Assembly (NCBI GenBank): GCA_015680685.1
Contig: MNCI01020791.1
Location: 192,824 to 256,823 of the forward strand
Length of the DNA stretch: 64,000 bases
Origin: Gnetum montanum
Lineage: Eukaryota > Streptophyta > Gnetopsida > Gnetales > Gnetaceae
Direction of reading: 5' to 3'
Shown here: one piece after another, positions 47,344 to 59,639 of the stretch
Layout: each line of letters opens with the position of its first letter
Numbering within the stretch: position 1 is the first letter of the stretch
Notes under the pieces: model-generated
What the model saw: the letters and a program-made list of their open reading frames with translations, nothing else
What the model was told of the DNA's origin: nothing
The model's database searches: none
Translations under genes and position numbers: made by a program

Positions 47344-47650
47344 ACTAGGTGTCCATGTAGGGCACCTGAGTAGAAATGCTTTGGATGGAATGCATTAAAA
47401 TTTTTAGGTAACTTATATCCTTGCACATCAGAAACCTTGTACATATTAGGGCCAATGATTTCTTTAACTCCAAATGGGCTTGACCAAATAGGAGGGAACT
47501 TACCTTGAAGATTTGCTTGGTCAAATGTTCTACCTTTTTCCGAGACTAGGTATTCTATCTTAAAGACTTCACCAATGTACTTCGTGTCAAGACATTGTTT
47601 AACAATTTGTCGATGCTTAAGATTATGAAAATCAAGATCTAATCTTAACT
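47344..47650 (-). pseudogene. pol: E4 integrase C-terminal tail
   Basis: About 100 codons: LKHRQIVKQCLDTKYIGEVF, EKGRTFDQANLQGKFPPIW, FGVKEIIGPNMYKVSDVQGY, then FNAFHPKHFYS before a stop. This is the end of gypsy pol (the W-GPF-I-EIIG-N-Y-L beta fold followed by the FLKLYY-type end). It follows the protease linker almost directly, with one stop between, so the deletion junction is near 47650. Confidence 0.75.
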
Positions 47651-47974
47651 TGTTTGATCATTTTCTATAAAGTTTTTCTTTGATATAAGTTTCAATGATA
47701 GGTCTAGGTCTTGGCAGGACATCACATATGGCCTTTCTAGGAGAATGTTCCATGGATGTGCCATTAAAATTTAGCACACCTTCAAATGTTTTAAAAGGTA
47801 GGGTTTTACTTACATCTTTATCTTCCCCTAAAGGTGGTGGATCACTTAGACGAAATCCATTCTGTTGTTGATAAGGCAAGGTATCTCCATAGCTTTCTTC
47901 ACCTACTCTAGAACTTTGATAGGATTCGATGGGATCTGAATGAGAGACAGGATCTTTTGTAGTTCCACTCACAT

Positions 47975-48420
47975 AGTCATTTTCAACATGTTCACTACGC
48001 TTAACCTCAATAAACCCAACATAAAGATTAGTGTTTCAATCTTCCAAAGATTGATTTTATTGATCCAAGGTTGTAACTACTTGTTTGTAGAAAGGTTCTC
48101 AAGGTATAGTCATGTATGCAGATTTTCCTTTGATAGGGATTAATAACTCTGAGAAATCTGACCTAAAGAAGCCCCCAAACTTGGCTCCAAAAGTCCTAGA
48201 TAGAAGCACACCATAGGTAGGTGATATGTCAACTACCAGGATATCTATGTAACATGTGAACATAGGGTATTGTCTAAGTTGCACTTTCACTCCTTTTAAT
48301 GACCATACTATAGGTACATTGGACCCATCGAGTTGAATCACATTTTTCATTTGTGCTCCTAAAGTTTTACATATCTCAAGTGGCATGACATTGACAGTTG
48401 CTCCAGAATCCATGAAACAA
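47975..48420 (-). pseudogene. pol: E4 aspartic protease
   Basis: A retropepsin-like domain with the catalytic MDSGATVNVMPLEICKTLG at the start, then VVDISPTYGVLLSRTFGAKF, the second conserved block, and IPIKGKSAYMTIP. The 104-residue stretch 48099-48413 is free of stops, so this is one of the better preserved domains in the window. DSGATVNVMP is typical of plant gypsy proteases. Confidence 0.9.
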
Positions 48421-48467
48421 TTGTAAACATTATTTCCTAAAATAATTAAAGCTGTTAGAAAAGGAAG

Positions 48468-50072
48468 TTACTCTTTCTTACTCATCATGGAATTGTTTAC
48501 ATTTTGTACTAATAATGTGTTAGGACTTTCAATGAAGTGAATTTTATTTTCAGGGTTTTTGGATTTTCCTTTATTGGGTTCTAGTCTATGAACTATCTCT
48601 TGAATCACCTCTTTCATTTCATTAAATTGTAAAATGTCACACATTGAGATGTTAGCTTTGGTTTTCTTAAAATCCTCAACTAGATTGTAAGTCTTATGTC
48701 CATCTTTGACTTCTTGTTGAGGTGGAGTTCTTCTAAGTATAGAAGGTGGATTTGGTTGTTGTGGGGTGTTTATTTGGGATGACTCAGTTTGTGTATTTTT
48801 GTTACATTGACTAAGAGCTCTTCTATTTGGAGGAGTGTAAGGGTCATTCCTAGTTTGTTGTTGCGTGTTGTTCATGATGTCTTTAAATCTATAGTAGCAA
48901 GTATTAGGTGGGTTGGGGTTGTTTACCATAACTTGCTCCAATGAGGAAACCTCTTCATTTTCTATTTTACGAGGTACATTAAAAACCATAACAAGAGGTT
49001 TTCCATTTTCTTGACCTTGGGTGTTGTCGCCATATGATGTTAAAAGATGGAGACAAGTCTTCTCAGAATGCTACCTAGTGTTATGGAGGTGACAATAATT
49101 GTCATTAACTGATGAACTAGGCTTTTCTAGTTGTATAGGACCCTTGTTGTTATTTTGCTTTAGTTCAACTACTTCGTTGGAAAGTTTTTGAAGTGAAGTT
49201 AATATCTGGGTCATTTGATCTTGAGTTTGAGTTGAGGGTTCATTAGGATTAGGTACCTCGTTTGGGTTTATGATGGACTAAACTAAGGCCTTTGATTGAT
49301 CCTCATTCAAACTAGTGTTAGATGGTAGGAATGAAGAAGATGTGGGACCTTGAAAGTAGTTGTTTGTTGGTTGAGTCATTTGAAGGGGAACGAGAGTTTG
49401 GAACATAGTGTTGGTCATTGGGAAAGCCAGTAGAGGACTATGTTGCATAGGATTGCTAACACTCATCATTCCAAATTGAGTTTGAATGTTATTCATAAGG
49501 GTTATTTGTTCTAGCTCCATAGCTTTAGCCATTGCTCCCTATATTTCTATTATGTTAGGGTCTGATTTTATGGCATAGAAAAATAATGGGTCAATGGTAG
49601 AGAGGTAAAAGTTGAGGATGCCATCAGGTTGTGGATGCATCTCGCTTGGCACATAGGCCAATTGGTGAAGAAATCTCAGGTTGTAATCCCTACCATTTTC
49701 CCCAAGTAGCTTTCTTAGGCTAGTGAAGTTGCTAGATGATATGGTAGGGCTTATGAATTTGTCAAATTAAGTCAAAAAATTATTTTTGAACTCCTGCCAT
49801 GAGTTAATGGAGGCATTGGGGAGCATCAGAAACCATTGGGTTGCTTTGGTTCTAAATTTTGTCACAAACACTCTACATGCCACATCATTTTGGACAATGT
49901 TGTGGATGCCTAGTAAGGTTTCAAAACATTGTATATGTTGGCGAGCATCACTAGTAGGGTTTGTGGGATCATAGAACAAATTTATGTTCTAGAGTGACTT
50001 TGGGATGTCGTGGCAGTTAGTAAAGTTAAAGGGGTTACTGACGAAGGGAGCTGGGGGTTGATTGGTTGTCAT
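48468..50072 (-). pseudogene. gag: E4 gag
   Basis: The start is chosen at the ATG at 50072 (MTTNQPPAPFVSNPFNFTNC). The core at about 49560-49980 reads FYDPTNPTSDARQHIQCFET, FVTKFRTKATQWFLMLP, NSWQEFKNNFL, then the LGENGRDYNLRFLHQLA region. A Met/Gln/Pro-rich linker follows (49278-49532), and then a basic tail (48468-48989) that includes the ENKIHFIESPN segment. A likely zinc knuckle area near 49060-49130 is too decayed to call. Three or four in-frame stops. Confidence 0.85.
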
Positions 50073-50099
50073 CCTAGTCTGGGCTCTCCTAGGAATAAA

Positions 50100-50725
50100 A
50101 CTTGGAAAACATGAGGCTCATCGTTTCCTTAATGTAGAGAGACGAGTGATTGGTCAATTAGAAGTAGAGAAAAGTTCACTCATAAAACAAAAATATAAAA
50201 TATAATTGTTAGAATGAAACTATAAAATTGCGTAAAAATAAAAGACAATATTGAAATAATATTTTTTTTTTTGAAAATAAAAATAGCTGTATAAAATTGC
50301 AATACTTATAAAATTAAAAAGGAAAATAGTAAAATGCAAAATTTTAGAAAAATAAACTTAAAATGGCATAATCAAATAAAACCACTTATCTAACCCAGGA
50401 CTAAGGTAAGGACCACCAAAACACAAATTTAAAAATGGGATTGGGAAACAAGGATTTTAAAAAAATAACAATAACAACAAAAAAAGATTAAAGAAAAATG
50501 GGTGATGAGACCTGAAAGTTTTCAAGAAACAAACTTTTGAGAGTAGGAAATAAAGGGCTTGAAAATTCTTTAAAAATATTTTTCAAGGCAATGGCTGAAA
50601 ACAAAAATTTTAAATAAAATAAGTTTTAAACAAGGAAAATGAAATTTTTGAAAACTAAAAAAAAGGACTGGAAAAAAACAAAAAATAGATATTTCAGAAA
50701 ATGAGACAACAATGGCTAGAAAAGG
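50100..50725 (-). other. E4 leader between the 5' LTR and gag
   Basis: An A-rich (plus strand) untranslated stretch. The bases beside the LTR on the minus strand, CCTTTTCTAGCCATTGTTGT, should contain the primer site but do not match a tRNA end that I can name. Confidence 0.5.
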
Positions 50726-51856
50726 TGTTGATGCATAAATTTTGGTCACACCAAGACCAAGCAAGAAAACTTGTTTTAGGAGACTATTGCCTAGGGCACC
50801 TCCTGCATGGTTACGGAAACCCAAGAATCATCTCAGCTAGAGATGGCTACCTGGCCTTTTGAAAATAATAAACTAGAAAGAAATTTGGAATTTAAATTAA
50901 ATAATTATCTTCAATACAATAAGTAATTAAAAGAACTGAATTTTCCCTTGTCCCATTGACATTGTTGATCCGTGACTGCCGATGGTGTCCATTGTTGGGA
51001 AGGAAGGCCATGATCACCATGAGAGAGGGAGAGAGAAAGAGAAACTACCCACCACAGTCCATACAAGGCAGAAACTATAGTTCTTAAAGCCTGCCACCAT
51101 CTACCACCTTTTGTGCACCACTGTAGAGAGAAAGATGTCCACCCACATCTGCACCATTGAGACAAGTCACTAGCCTAAAGAGAACTACATGTCATATGTC
51201 CTTTGCATGGACTGCGCTGCCTACATTGTTGCAAATAGAAAGAAGAGAGAGAGAACCCTCCTGCCATTTCCGAGAAGACTCACAAGGATCAGATTATGAG
51301 CTACTGGCTCCTGCTTTGGACCCTCCTCAAAGATTAGCTAGAAACCTATAAAGAAAAGAAAAGAAAAGAGGAAACTACTACTTAGTCGAGAGGAAGCTAC
51401 ACCTCCTTTCCATCGTCCAAGAGCCCCCCTCTAGATTCCATTTTATAGCTGCTATGGTCATCCATAATGATGTGTATGTTTCATGTAACGACTACAAAAA
51501 CCACCACCACTTCTTATGTAATAACTCTCACATTCTCTAATTAAGTGCCCACTTATGTTTGTAACTTCCAAGACATCTTCCACTAATGACCATAACCACC
51601 ATCATTAATGACCATAATCGTCATAACTTCCAAAACATTTGCCACTAATGACTGTAATCGCCATCAGTAATGACTGTAATTTCCATAACTTCTAAAACAT
51701 TTTCCACTAATGATCGTAATTACCATCATTAATGACCACCACTTGACAGTTTAAATTCCCACTATTCACATGATTTTTATTATGCTTATTAGGTGAGAGA
51801 AATAGAAACATTGATAATCATGGCCCCATGTGAGCATGGGAATGTTGACATCAACA
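50726..51856 (-). repeat. E4 5' LTR
   Basis: 1131 bp, longer than its partner. Minus-strand TATA box CTATAAAATGG at 51438-51448. A short AAAAG microsatellite (AAGAAAAGAAAAGAAAAG) lies near 51352-51370. Confidence 0.92.
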
Positions 51857-51861
51857 ATCAT

Positions 51862-53129
51862 ATGTTTATAAATTTGCACTTACATAACAACATACCATTA
51901 TAGTTATAAAGGGATACATATAAGCTTTTTGACTTTGTTCTTAAATAATAAGTTATTTCTAAAGAATCTTAGACTTTCGTGTAAAGGGTGTCTTGTCCAA
52001 CCTATATAATATTTTGTTAGCCTAATTGTAAGAGTCTTGATTTAGAATCTCTTAGTTAAGGATTTGGTTCTAGTAAGCATTTTTGAATTATAAAGTTTTA
52101 ATTGCACTATCTCCCAACATATATAGCATTTCTAATGTTAGTAATGATAAGTTACATTATACATAGTGATGTGAGAAAACGATAGATACCTCCATCCACT
52201 TTATCCCATGTAGCTCAAACAAATAATGTCTATTAGAAATATAAATTTGTATCTTAGCTTCCAAACTCTTCAAATTGGTTTAACAATCAATTTTTCATGC
52301 TTTGTAAAGTTATTAATAATATTCCAAGAGAGATACCTACCATCTTTAAGTGGAAGTGCTTAAATATCAAGGAAATATGGTAACTTTGCCATAGGCAACA
52401 TATGTTATGCTAATAGATAAAAGTTTAAAAGAACACAAGAAAATATTTAGATACTAATAATAACATTTTTTTATCTCATGGTTAATGTTAATGTAGATGG
52501 CAAGAAAAGGTTACAAGTTTAATTCTTTTTGTAAATTCACCAAAATTTCATATTCAATACAGGCTAAAAATGTTACCTATTTTTTCTCCATGAAGGAAAA
52601 AGGCTATTGCATTATAATTTTTTTGCTTGCATAACTTAAAAAGTGAACAAAACATTACCCATGATGATATAGAAAGTAAATGATTATGAGAACATGATTT
52701 GGCTTGATAAGTTAAGTTTTAAGAATCAACTTAATAATTTGATACACTTGTAGTATGAAGAAGCTTTTAACTTTCTCATCTTAAAGATATGTTAGGCACC
52801 AAAGGTTTCATTTACATTCGAAAAAAAGCAATATTATATAGAGCCAAAATCTAAGATTAAAGCATTATTCAAGAAGCTCAAAATCATACATAGATTGATA
52901 AAAATTCCATGTTAAAAAGATTTAAGTATAACACTTTAATAAGATATCTCATTCAATTATAGTAACAAAAATAAGCAAAAGCTTTGTATTTCAAGAGAAT
53001 AAATTATTCTGAAGAGTGTTGTTCACTAAAACATAGCTATATGTAGACCTAGCTAAACAAGTAAAAAGCTATATAATGAACTCACTAATTGAGAAAAAAG
53101 GTGAACCTATTTTATAATGTAATTATCAA
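51862..53129. other. AT-rich DNA, nothing assigned
   Basis: No ORF, domain or LTR end could be supported on either strand. It may be the 3' part of element A. Confidence 0.45.
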
Positions 53130-56100
53130 AAAAAATTCTTTTCAAGATTTTTTTCAAAAAAATTCATCTTTTCCTCCAAGAGTCCTCTCCCTGACAAGTC
53201 TACTAAAATCTTTATATAGTACCTTTTGGCAATTACAATAGTTATAAATTTATGGCTTAATTAACTTCATAGTTTTTTCATAAATTTGTAAGCTAATTGA
53301 TAGTTTTTCAACCACTTGGTAGGCCTTCTTAATTTAAATCATTTCATTCCCTTCTATTGATAACTATTATGATATTCTTTTATAATTGAACACAATATTT
53401 ATTGCTTAATTCAATGTATTTGGCTTTGTATTATTAAGATTCATAATAATTTCCTCTACTTATGCTTCATTAGCTCCAAATTTCACTAATGAATTAGTTA
53501 GCTCATTCAATGCTACTCCTATAGTTAAAAAAACATTTCTAGCTCTAACATCCTCTAATTAATGTATGTCATTATTCTTACAACTAACATTATCATACTA
53601 TCTTAAAAATTCTATTTTATATGGTGGCAGTGTTTCCCTTATTTTGGTAGTTTTTCTAATCAAATATTTCACCCTTTGATCTATATGAGCAAATATAATT
53701 TGATTCTTCTTAGGTTTTTCAATCTTGGCTTCGATTTCTTGCATCAATTGTTTTTCATAATTAAATTCAATAACTAGCTCATGAAATTTTGGTTGTAGCA
53801 ACTATAATTTGAAGCTTTTATCTTTTTAGATTATTCCAATTTTGATCTTGCAATGGCTATCATTTCTTGCTATTTATTTTCATGTTGTCACTTCTTAATT
53901 ATAATTGTGGCTTTGAGCTTCTCATTCATATCCTTATAATCTTTTAAGCGAGCTATTTCATATTTATTTTGTATCAAAAACTCTTTAAGCATTGATATTT
54001 GATTGTCATATAGTTGTCCAATATATTTGATCAGTTTAGCCATAGTTTCTAACATGTCTTAATGTGACATTACTAGTTCCTAACCTCTAGTTTGAGGATC
54101 ATATTTCTTATAGGAAACAATGATACTTATTTCAATTTCTACCTTATTTAGTTCTTCTAGCTTAAAATGATTCTCCTCCTTCTTGCCTTTTATCTTAAAA
54201 TATTAAGCTACTCATTTCATTAGATAGCCTAAGGAGAAATCTAGAGTTGTCAAAGTTAATGATGAGCTTTCCCCTCCTTTCCACTTTTGTTGAAGCTTTA
54301 GTATTTGTTGTTCAAGTAGCTTCTATAGTTACATCTTTTCAAGTTTTTCTTGTTCTTATTTTTATAGCTCTTGTTACTAATTTTTTCTTATTTGTTTTTA
54401 TCCTTTCAATTTTTCTTTTCTTAGCATATTTAACCCTTGCATATTTAGAACTGCTAGGTGGGAACCTCTCATCAGGCATAGCCTCTTCAAGATCTTCAAG
54501 CTTCCAAGAGAATTAATTTTCCTCCATTAGAGATAAATATTCTTCTAGAAACTCTCTAGCCAAAGGATGATCTTTGCTATTCATCCACCTATAAACTTTC
54601 ATATTTGGTCTTATAGGAGGAGGTAAGAAGCTTCATTGATAAACTTCATCTTTGGATTAATTTACTTCCTTACCTAAAGCTTTCTAATATACTACATCTA
54701 TTTGATCAATATTATTCACCTTTTGAGTCTTAGTGGATAAATATATCCTCTTAGGTACTAATGGAATATTACACTACTCTTTATATCTCTTTGTTATTTC
54801 TTTAAGATGCCTTGCATTATTAATTTTACTACAAATTTCAAAGAAAAATATTCTTTATGTTTGTAATCATGCCTTAAAGGGCTTTTCAACATCTATCTTC
54901 CTACTTTCAAAGTTGTTGAATATGAAGCTACAAATCTTCAAACCTTATATTCCTAGGCTTTAAATCCTACTATTAAAATCTAAGTGTAATTAACATGAAG
55001 AAAAATATCTCCATGACATTTGTTCTTGATAATAATCTACTAATCTACCAGCAGTGGAAAATGTCCTAGGATAAACTTAAATAAATGAGTATGTATAAAA
55101 TTCATCAAAAATTATAAAGCTTGGACATCAAGATAGCTCTTTTAGTACATGGTTGGGAGGAAGTCATAGCAAGGATCCTTAGGTTAAGCTTTATATTAAG
55201 GATCCTATTGAATAAAGAGTAGGACTATTCGCTAAGATTTTGATATCTCACTTAATGAAGAATCCATTGAAAATAAGCTTAAATTTAATTATGTTCCATG
55301 TTCATGAATTTCTACTAAGCTCTATTCCAAAATATTATTTATGTATTAAAATAAAAAAATTTCTTTTTATTCTCTAAAGCTACCTAAGCCCAAATATGAT
55401 AATCTATGATAAAATTAACTTCATACCCTAAAAATATTTAAAACTAAAACAAAGATTTAATGGGGAAATCTAAGCTCTATCATCTTTGGTATAGTATTTC
55501 GATATCCTCAAGCTTTTGCAATTTATGCTAGTGAAACTCTAATGATCTTTCTCGACATGAGAATAATGTTAAGAACAAAGCTCACATTATTCTCTAACAT
55601 TGATGTAAATGAAATGCTTGATATTTTCTTTGAAATGAAGTTTGTTATTTTCATAAATTATCTCAAAAACTAGAAAACTAATATTATCTCTTATTATATT
55701 AGTCCTAGATCTAAATCTAAGCTTTTAAACACTCATCTTCTCATAGACCATGTGTCAATCCTTAATTTTTCCAAGTTTTTGAGGTCTTACTTCTTAGCTA
55801 TCTTCATCAAAACATAATAATTATTTCTCTTCTTATTTTAGCTCTAAATTCCAAATGTCAATCCATTAACACACTTTATAGATGCTTAGTCTAAAATTTT
55901 GTGACTATTTTAAGAAGTCAAATGTATTAACATCTTAAAACTTCTAAGGCAGTTCTTCTATTTCCTTATGAGATATTTTGATGCCATGCAAAGGAAGCTT
56001 TTTTCTAAAGACTTTCCTATACTTTGAAATTTTAATTCTTGGCTCCGTAGTGTAGCTCTTACTATGTTTTGTAACTATGCTCTATATCTAGTTGATACTA

Positions 56101-56220
56101 GCTCTATAACTATAAATTCAACATGAATTCATAGATTAATACCTGAAGCTTTGATTCTAATTTAGTTGCTGGAAAATAGGTTGTTAGAATCATCTCTCAA
56201 CATATGTCATATGTTTTTAA
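53130..56220 (-). pseudogene. Element A ORF: long protein of unknown function
   Basis: About 1,000 codons can be read leftwards from just after the primer site at 56259-56272, with many stops (mostly TAG/TAA at likely Gln codons) and a one-base shift near 55045. Stretches: FISKKISSISFTSMLENNVS, ILMSRKIIRVSLA-IAKA, MNFIHTHLFKFILGHFPLLV, YYQEQMSWRYFSS, IPLVPKRIYLSTKTQKV, FLPPPIRPNMKVYRWMNSKD, HPLAREFLEEYLSLMEEN, a very basic segment (KYAKKRKIERIKTNKKKLV), and a Glu/Lys/Asn-rich C-terminal half (KQLMQEIEAKIEKPKKN). The frame is shared over long distances, so it is a decayed gene rather than chance. No gag, protease or RT motif was found. Its layout (folded N-terminal part, basic patch, coiled-coil C-terminus) resembles the E2 and E3 extra genes. 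Confidence 0.55.
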
Positions 56221-56258
56221 ATTTGTTAAGCTAATTTTTTGGTATCATTAATGCTTGC

Positions 56259-56272
56259 AAGCTCTGATATGA
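56259..56272 (-). promoter_or_regulatory. Element A primer-binding site (initiator tRNA-Met type)
   Basis: The minus strand reads TCATATCAGAGCTTG. The usual plant Copia primer site is TGGTATCAGAGC, so ATCAGAGC is preserved. It lies at the edge of the LTR starting at 56270. Confidence 0.65.
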
Positions 56273-57360
56273 AAATATTTGTTCTAATACTTATCTTATC
56301 TTTCATCAATCTATCTCTTTATTTTTTCTTAACATGTCATTAAAGAGTGTAAGTAGAACCATTTCATAGAGTCACAATAAGTTTTTTAGTTCTTATTTTT
56401 AATGAAAAGCATGTTAAGATGGTTTGTTGAACCAAACTCAAGCTATTTTGTAGAATTAATTTTTTGGTTCTACTTATTTTGTGACTTCCAAAAATGAAAG
56501 GAAAGCTTGCTTAAGGACTAAATTTTAGCTTTATTAAGCTTTTGATAACATGGAGATCTATGTTATCTTGCATATTCATTTTCTATAGGGCTTAATTATT
56601 GTTTGAATCCAAGAGATTCTTGTAGAATTGATTTTTGATTTTGTGAACCTATTGCTTACATTGCTCTTAGTTGGTTGTAGATATTAAATTCTCTTTTTAC
56701 TAATCTTTTATTTACTTGGATCTATAGAAATAGAATAAAATCCTAATTAAGTATGTATGTAAATCATGCTTGCTACTCTATCATAGGTCTCATATTTAAA
56801 CTTTTAGATAGAGCTCTTTCATAATCTTACATTGCATACAAAACTAATCCATAGAACCATTGTCTTTTTTGTTTCAAAAATTATGCTCTTATCAAAAAAT
56901 GACATCATAGAATTGATTTAGAGTTATCACATAGAAACAAATTTTGGTTCTATGAACTTTCTTCTACTGTTAAGCTTATATAACTTCCAGATCCTCTTAA
57001 TGTCTACTCAGCCCATATCTCTTAACAATTTCTTTACATTAAGCCTTGATTAGCTTCCATTTATTAAGTTGGATAAAAATCATAATTGAACATGTGTAGA
57101 ATCCATTCTCATCATTTTTGTTACAAGCCTCATATCCAAGCTTTTAAAACAATACTTTACTTTAGATTTTCATGCTGACATGGCTTGTAGAATGAATTTA
57201 CCTTTTGTTCATAGAACATCATTTTGGTTATATACGTCTATTCTAAATTAATTATTATTGTAGTTTGAAAAACCAATTTAAATCTTACTTGTAGAACCAT
57301 TGTTAGTTTCTACAAGCTTAACAACTCTTCTTGTTGGCATGGTAGAACCTATAGATCAAG
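56270..57360 (-). repeat. Element A 5' LTR, left part
   Basis: This starts TGAAAATATTTG on the plus strand next to the primer site. The words TAGAACC, AGAATTGATTTT and GGTTCTATGAAC recur throughout. The same vocabulary resumes at 63731, beyond element B, so B apparently split this LTR. The outer end lies outside the window, so the LTR length is unknown. Confidence 0.5.
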
Positions 57361-58397
57361 AACTTAGAAGGAGGATTGAATAAGTTTCCTAATTAAAATT
57401 GTACTAGCCATAGAAACACATCAAATTTTATATGCTTCCCCAAATTGGGTACATCCACACTCAGAGAGTAAAATCTATGCATACATTTGAACTTTGTTTC
57501 TTCAAAAAATATGATTTGAAGGGAATGACATTCTATACAAGCTCTAAAATCCACTCCAAACTATATTGTCACTGTGAAACCACTCTATCCTACAAGGTTC
57601 CAACAAGCTCAAAATGTAGTTTCAACGATCCCACAACCTTTACAAAAGTAAGCTTCACTATGAAGTGTTTTGATGCTGCAAAATCACTCAATCTTGCAAG
57701 ATCTCAACAAGCTCAATATGAATGACTTGCAAGAAGCACATCAACCTTGGAGGGTTACAAGAAAGAAGAAAAAGAACAAGGAAAGAATGTAACTAAACTT
57801 ACAGGTCCTTTTACTTGAAGCTTAATACAAATTATGATAAAGTAAATGATGTTACAATGAGGAGAAATAATAGAATTTCATAGAATAGAAAATGATTGAT
57901 ATTTTGTAAATAGTACTTGCACAATTCCTAAGAATTTGATATCATCTTATAGCTTTGGAGGTTTCAAAGAATCATTGGAATTTATGCAATGGCTACCAAA
58001 TAGCTAGTGTAGACATCTACTTCAAAGTTGGGACATCTAATAAAGATTGGTCTTAATTCAAGAGAGACATCTATTTGGCAGGTGGGATGTCTAGAGTGGG
58101 ACATCTACTATTTTTTCAAGATGTCTCCTCAACTTTTGAGCTTTGACTTCTAAGGCTTTCTCTTATCTATTTTCCTTCCTAGTAGTCCTTGAAGCATCTT
58201 CATTTGATTTGTAGTCATCATTTTCATCTATGTTCTCATCTTGTCCATGTAGTCTCCATTTTATCATCCTATTGTAGATCTCATTTCCATGAGTTCTCAA
58301 TTCTCATTGTGGAATTCTTGTTCATGACTTGAAAAATCATCATTCATCATAAATATTCTATTTTCTTCATTTTCCTTAAGTTTTTAATATATCAAAA
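57361..58397 (-). repeat. Element B 3' LTR
   Basis: Homologous to 62732-63730 from AACTTAGAAGG to TATATCAAA. It contains an internal ~103 bp tandem pair (ACCACTCTATCCTACAAGG at about 57580 and ATCACTCAATCTTGCAAG at about 57683) and repeated AGACATCTA / GGGATGTCTA motifs. Confidence 0.75.
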
Positions 58398-58403
58398 GGT
58401 CAA

Positions 58404-58425
58404 AAGTCTCCACCTTTTTGGTGAT
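58404..58425 (-). promoter_or_regulatory. Element B polypurine tract
   Basis: The minus strand reads TTGACATCACCAAAAAGGTG then GAGAC, close to the ATCATCAAAAAGGGGGAGA that precedes 3' LTRs of plant Copia elements. Confidence 0.75.
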
Positions 58426-58859
58426 GTCAAAAGCTTAAGAAAATTGGTTAGTGCATATTATGGCATATACATTAAATAATATTAAATGAAAAATTAAGAT
58501 CTATAAATTCCAATGGAAGCCAAGGGTATCATTGAGATAAGAATATAAGGGCTTAAGATAATAGGTTCACTATAAGAAGGACTAATAAAAACAAGAGATC
58601 TCCATAAATTGTCCAAGAGCTAAGTTGTCTCTTTAACATAGCTGATGAGTCCATATACAAAAAACATGAAGTTCAAAAAACTATTCATACATAAGCACAT
58701 CACATACAAGAGGCATAATATACTATCATTTTCTATCCACAATGTACATGTGCATACAAACCACAAAATATCCAAAATTATTTCCCTTTTAGACATCATC
58801 CAAAAAGAGGGGCCAACAAAGAACCCTAATCACTAACCTTTGAAGCCTCATTAGTCTCA

Positions 58860-59639
58860 TCATCAGAAGTAGCCTCTACATGAGAAGGTATGTAGGTGAG
58901 GAGGTCATGAATAAACTAATGAGGTGAGGATGCCCATATATTCTCTCCTTGGTGAACAAACCCAACATGTCTCAGCAAAGAATATGACCTAGTTCTAAAG
59001 GTTTCCTAGTGAGAAGGCAATAAAGAAAAAAATTTTAGGCTAGCAAAAAATAGCTATAACTTTATCCTTTTACAATAATATTATATAAAATAATGAGAGA
59101 GAGGGTGAAAGCATCTAAAGCCATCTGACTCTTAAGAATTCTTCCACTACCACTGACTACCCAAACAAAGCATCGCAAAATTCATCTTGGGAAACAAGGA
59201 TCACATGATTCATGAAAATATTATTCATGGAGTGAATGGTGACCCTATGAACATCGTCACTAGATATCCCAAGAATTGCATTTACAACTTAAGGAAAAAT
59301 CTCTATCAACATCCATCCAACAATGAAATTAAAAGCCCCAACAAAAGCATTAGTAACAATAATATTACTATAAAATTATCTTATGAGAATTTCAAGCATA
59401 TAAAAGTTCATGGAAAATAAATAAAACCTAATTTAGCACTTGAAAAATGTGATTAAATCTTTATGATGATGATGCTGGAAGAAAAGAGAACATTCAGAAA
59501 TAATAGAGATGAATTGAGTTACCTCAAACTAATGCTAAGTGTCAATGGATCAAAATTGAAAAGAATTGGAGGAAGCTCCCTTGGACTTATTGCTCTTCCT
59601 TGGTGGCTTCCTAGAAATTCCAACCTTCTTGTGCACCAT
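58860..59639 (-). pseudogene. Element B extra ORF, possible plant transposon-protein domain
   Basis: From an ATG at 59639 the frame reads MVHKKVGISRKPPRKSNKSK, a basic low-complexity start, and then after several stops FYMLEILIR-FYSNIIVTN, LIEIFP-VVNAILGISSDDV and MNHVILVSQDEFCDALFG. The V-R-FY-N ... ILGIS--GV spacing recalls the N-terminal half of the putative plant transposon protein domain (PF20167), which is found in extra ORFs of plant elements. The match is by eye, the frame is heavily broken and its end is uncertain. It lies between gag and the 3' LTR, where pol should be. Confidence 0.35.

Larger units (their letters stand above)
45474..51856 (-). mobile_element. E4: Ty3/gypsy element, RT to integrase core deleted
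   Basis: A 6.4 kb element whose LTRs (45474-46417 and 50726-51856) begin TGTTGATG and end CATCAACA, an inverted terminal 8-mer. Flanks GTCAT (45469-45473) and ATCAT (51857-51861) differ by one transition. In element order: 5' LTR, A-rich leader, gag, protease, a linker, then directly the integrase C-terminal tail, a short 3' region, polypurine tract and 3' LTR. RT, RNase H and the integrase core are missing. Confidence 0.92.

Noticed and set aside
52460-53100. Possible Copia GAG-pre-integrase similarity on the plus strand
   Set aside because: The wording was too weak and the frame too broken to support a domain.
54247-54516. An 89-codon plus-strand frame with a hydrophobic, membrane-like sequence
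   Set aside because: It is the opposite strand of the Lys/Arg-rich part of the element A ORF; antisense of basic codons gives Phe/Leu runs.
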